Part shown: positions 61,658 through 64,000 of the stretch, in pieces
How the letters are laid out: each line of letters starts with the position of its first letter
Position numbering within the stretch: the first letter of the stretch is position 1
Assembly: GCF_946479755.1 (NCBI RefSeq)
Contig: NZ_CAMLHC010000003.1
Span: forward strand, 354,130 to 418,129
From: an uncultured Chitinophaga sp.
GTDB lineage: Bacteria > Bacteroidota > Bacteroidia > Chitinophagales > Chitinophagaceae
Length of the DNA stretch: 64,000 nt
Reading direction: 5' to 3'
The notes under the pieces: model-generated
Told to the model about the DNA's origin: nothing
Databases searched by the model: none
The model's input: the letters and a program-made list of their open reading frames with translations, nothing else
Position numbers and translations under genes: made by a program

Positions 61658-63232
61658 ATGCATACAAATCTGTTTACCTCAGGAGCCAGGATTGCCCTCG
61701 CCGGCATCACCTGTGTACTTTTATGGACGGCCTGCCGCAAAGACAACAAACCGTCGCCGGACCCGGTGCCCCGGACAGATACCACCAAGGTGACCGCCTC
61801 GTCGGACGAGGACTCCCTGAAATACCTGATGTACCAGATCATGCAAGTCACGTACGCCGATGGCGGACGTACCCCGGCCAGCGGATTACCTACCTACTAC
61901 TGGTATTCCCAGGTGCCGGTACTCAATCCGTTTGACGCGAAATATGCCAACGCCGACAGCCTGCTGTCTGTGATGAAGACATACGCTATTAACCAGGCAA
62001 CCACCCGGCCGTATGACCATTACAGTTTCCTGGACCGTAACGGGGTACTGACCAACAAACTGATGAACGGCATTTCCTCCCAGACCTTTGCCGCCACCAA
62101 CGGCGACCTCGGACTGGACTACGGTATCGCGCAGGACGGCGGTGGCAACGCCCACATTTTTGTATTGTATGCGGATAAGAACGGCCCCGCCGGCAAAATC
62201 GGTGTTACCCGCGGATGGGAAATTATCTCGGTCAACGGTAACAGCAACATCTCCACCAGCCAGGCCTTCCTTACTTCCGTGTACAACGCCATCTTCAACA
62301 GCCCATCGGTAACGCTGGGCTTCAAAAGGCTGGATGGCACTACCATCACCCAAACCCTGACCACCAGCAGCTATAACATCAACCCGGTTGTTTTTGATAC
62401 CGTGTATACACTGGCCGGCAGCGGCAAAAAGGTGGGGTATTTCTCCATGTACACCTTCTCCAGTGTTGTCAATAGCAGCGGTCAGGACACCTATACCAAA
62501 ACCGCACTGGACCAGCTGTTCAACAAGTTCGCGGCACAGGGCATCACCAGCCTGATCGTGGATTTCCGTTATAACGGCGGCGGCGCGGTGTCTACTGCAG
62601 AATACCTGGACAATGCCATTGCTCCGGTAGGAGCAGCAGGTAAACTGATGTACAACACCGTCTTCAACGATAAGCTGATGGCCCACGCCTCCGAAGTAGG
62701 GCTGACGACCACCACCAAATTTGCGGCAGCTACCAGCAAGCTTCAGCTCGATAATGTGTTTTTCATTACCACCGGTAATACGGCATCCGCCAGCGAATTG
62801 ACGCTGAACAACCTGAAACCGTATATGACGGTAAAACTGGTAGGTACTAAAACTTATGGTAAACCCGTCGGTTTTATCGATTTCAATATTGCCGTTTTTG
62901 ATCAGAACCACAACCGGAAATACCTGGCAGACTTGTATGCCATCAACTTTGAAACGAAAAACGCCAACGGCGTAGGCGGATATTTTACAGGAATTGATGT
63001 GGACGCGCCGGCAGTGGATTATGTAAACGTGCCGTGGGGAGATATCCAAAATGATGACAACCTGAAAGCGATCGTCAATTACCTTACCACCGGAAAGTAT
63101 ACCGGCAATGCCCGTGTCGCATCCACCGAAATGAGTAATCTGCGGCAGGCGATCCCGTCCCTGAAGCCGGTGAACGGTTTTAACGGTATGGTGGACTATG
63201 AGCGCAGCCGCATTATCAGTGCCGGTCGCTAA
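61658..63232 (+). CDS. S41-family peptidase lipoprotein (PDZ plus tail-specific protease domain)
   Basis: A 524-residue lipoprotein (lipobox VLLWTAC, Cys26). A PDZ-like region (about 170-225; IGVTRGWEIISVNGNSNIS) precedes the S41 catalytic domain: VDFRYNGGGAVSTAEYL, the nucleophile region TTGNTASASELTLNN (Ser in SASE) and the lysine region GTKTYGKPVGF. This Ser-Lys arrangement is that of C-terminal processing proteases, which degrade envelope proteins. It may be co-transcribed with the CBM9-like gene and is closed by a terminator. Confidence 0.88.
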   Translation: MHTNLFTSGARIALAGITCVLLWTACRKDNKPSPDPVPRTDTTKVTASSDEDSLKYLMYQIMQVTYADGGRTPASGLPTYYWYSQVPVLNPFDAKYANADSLLSVMKTYAINQATTRPYDHYSFLDRNGVLTNKLMNGISSQTFAATNGDLGLDYGIAQDGGGNAHIFVLYADKNGPAGKIGVTRGWEIISVNGNSNISTSQAFLTSVYNAIFNSPSVTLGFKRLDGTTITQTLTTSSYNINPVVFDTVYTLAGSGKKVGYFSMYTFSSVVNSSGQDTYTKTALDQLFNKFAAQGITSLIVDFRYNGGGAVSTAEYLDNAIAPVGAAGKLMYNTVFNDKLMAHASEVGLTTTTKFAAATSKLQLDNVFFITTGNTASASELTLNNLKPYMTVKLVGTKTYGKPVGFIDFNIAVFDQNHNRKYLADLYAINFETKNANGVGGYFTGIDVDAPAVDYVNVPWGDIQNDDNLKAIVNYLTTGKYTGNARVASTEMSNLRQAIPSLKPVNGFNGMVDYERSRIISAGR

Positions 63233-63246
63233 AAAAAATAAACACG

Positions 63247-63290
63247 AATCCCCGCAAAGCTGCTTCCTATGCTTTGCGGGGATTTTTTAT
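63247..63290. terminator. Bidirectional terminator after the S41 peptidase gene
   Basis: AATCCCCGCAAAGC and GCTTTGCGGGGATT form a perfect 14-bp stem followed by TTTT; the convergent hexosaminidase gene ends at the same place. Confidence 0.88.
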
Positions 63291-64000
63291 TAATAGATAA
63301 TGATCTCGTCAGTAAACATAAATCCGCGCTGTCCGTTTTTCGCGATGATACGTACATAACGGGCTTGCTGCTGCCGCAAATCGAATTTAAAATCCTTGAA
63401 AGCCAGCGTGGACAAGCTCACCGGCACATCGTTGCTGATCGTTTGCACGGTGCGGAAATGTTGCCCGTCATCTGATAGCTGTACTTCCACTGATGCCGGA
63501 ATGTACACGCCCGGGCCCGTCAGTTGCATGAAATTGATGGACAAACGTTGCAGGTCCGTTACTTTTTCCAGGTCCACCGTTACGTCCATATCCCCCAGAA
63601 ACCCTTGCCACTGGCCGTCGCCGTAGGTCAGCGATCCACGGTATCCATTTACCAGCGTTGCTTCACGCTGCGCCGCATACTTCTCATTATACGGTCTGTT
63701 GTAGATCACTTTTTTCCCGAGGGCCCTGTGATCATCTACTGCCAATACCGCCGGTTTGCCCTGCAGTACGGTGTCCCGGAAGATAGCCGCCGTAACGACA
63801 GCCGACCCTTTCACCGTAAAGCGCCCATTGTATAACATGGACTGTGGTGTGGGAGTGGAGCCGTCTGTAGTGTAACGAATCTGCGGACGATACTGTTCCG
63901 AAGTAAATGTGATGGCCGCCTCATGCTGTGTGGTATTGATTTCCGGGTGGATGCTCACTGCATAGGAGGGGCGGTAATAATTTACGTTTAGCCGTTGCAG
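63290..64000 (-). CDS. C-terminal part of a GH20-type beta-N-acetylhexosaminidase (5' end outside window)
   Basis: The frame is open to the window edge (reading LQRLNVNYYRPSYA before an internal GTG at 63958), so the gene continues upstream. The visible 236 residues hold the chitobiase C-terminal-like domain (PQIRYTTDGSTPTPQSMLYNG) and an F5/8-type C-like beta-sandwich (GDMDVTVDLEKVTDLQRLSI, RYVRIIAKNGQRGFM). This tail is typical of Bacteroidota GH20 hexosaminidases, which release GlcNAc from chitin or glycoprotein glycans. The catalytic domain is not visible, so the call rests on the tail. Confidence 0.75.
   Translation of the reverse strand: MQRLNVNYYRPSYAVSIHPEINTTQHEAAITFTSEQYRPQIRYTTDGSTPTPQSMLYNGRFTVKGSAVVTAAIFRDTVLQGKPAVLAVDDHRALGKKVIYNRPYNEKYAAQREATLVNGYRGSLTYGDGQWQGFLGDMDVTVDLEKVTDLQRLSINFMQLTGPGVYIPASVEVQLSDDGQHFRTVQTISNDVPVSLSTLAFKDFKFDLRQQQARYVRIIAKNGQRGFMFTDEIIIY

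Noticed and set aside
1..64000. tRNA, rRNA, CRISPR arrays, insertion sequences, prophage genes
   Set aside because: I looked for T-loop motifs, regularly spaced repeats, transposases and phage genes and saw none; a tRNAscan and CRISPR search would settle it.

Overview
The window looks like a chromosomal segment of a Bacteroidota bacterium, most likely Chitinophagaceae and close to Chitinophaga. This rests on a SusC/SusD pair, two further TonB-dependent receptors with carboxypeptidase-like N-terminal domains, a type IX secretion sorting tail, a DUF5686 outer-membrane protein, weak Shine-Dalgarno signals, and repeated Bacteroidota-type promoters (TTTG, about 19-20 bases, TAnnTTTG). The genus is an inference from gene content, not from a marker gene.

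Layout. 0.2-4.1 kb: a large secreted fusion protein (esterase-like, beta-helix, five PKD repeats, T9SS tail). 4.1-8.6 kb: a glycosyltransferase, a GNAT-nitrilase fusion, a thiamine-binding-type protein and two small proteins. 9.0-13.5 kb: a SusC/SusD uptake pair. 13.6-17.9 kb: a hypothetical protein, a YeiH-type exporter and a Gate-domain membrane protein, then ychF. 18.2-25.1 kb: a retron operon. 25.2-28.1 kb: a TonB receptor. 28.2-31.0 kb: metX divergent from osmC-like and metZ. 31.1-35.3 kb: small membrane proteins and a DUF5686 protein. 35.4-37.5 kb: a receiver-only protein and an XRE regulator around a shared control region, then trhO. 37.7-45.4 kb: a heavy-metal RND efflux operon (RR-HK-TolC-adaptor-RND pump). 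45.4-50.6 kb: an ABC-F protein, a DUF3347 lipoprotein and a TonB receptor. 50.6-52.0 kb: a tandem family of small coiled-coil/TM proteins with one decayed copy. 52.3-55.3 kb: thrS-infC. 55.4-59.1 kb: HEAT and HD proteins, a CDF transporter, a huge nested inverted repeat and a serine hydrolase. 59.3-63.2 kb: serA, a CBM9-like secreted protein and an S41 peptidase. The end of the window cuts into a GH20-type hexosaminidase.

The most exciting locus is the retron at 18.17-25.15 kb. A WGR plus HEAT/ARM-repeat protein, a SWIM zinc-finger protein and a retron reverse transcriptase (NAxxH, YADD and VTG motifs) are encoded in one direction. The 407-base gap before the RT holds a candidate msr-msd RNA: a 17-bp a1/a2 inverted repeat encloses a 25-pair GC-rich hairpin. 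From memory, the gene set corresponds to retron type XIII (RT, ARM, WHSWIM), a predicted anti-phage type. The family is therefore named, but this RNA and its mechanism may be uncharacterised.

Secondary points of interest are a receiver domain with Asn in place of the phospho-acceptor Asp and a long structured leader, a 24-bp perfect palindrome in front of the neighbouring XRE gene, the small coiled-coil/TM gene family, the nested inverted repeat at 57.7 kb, and infC separated from rpmI-rplT.
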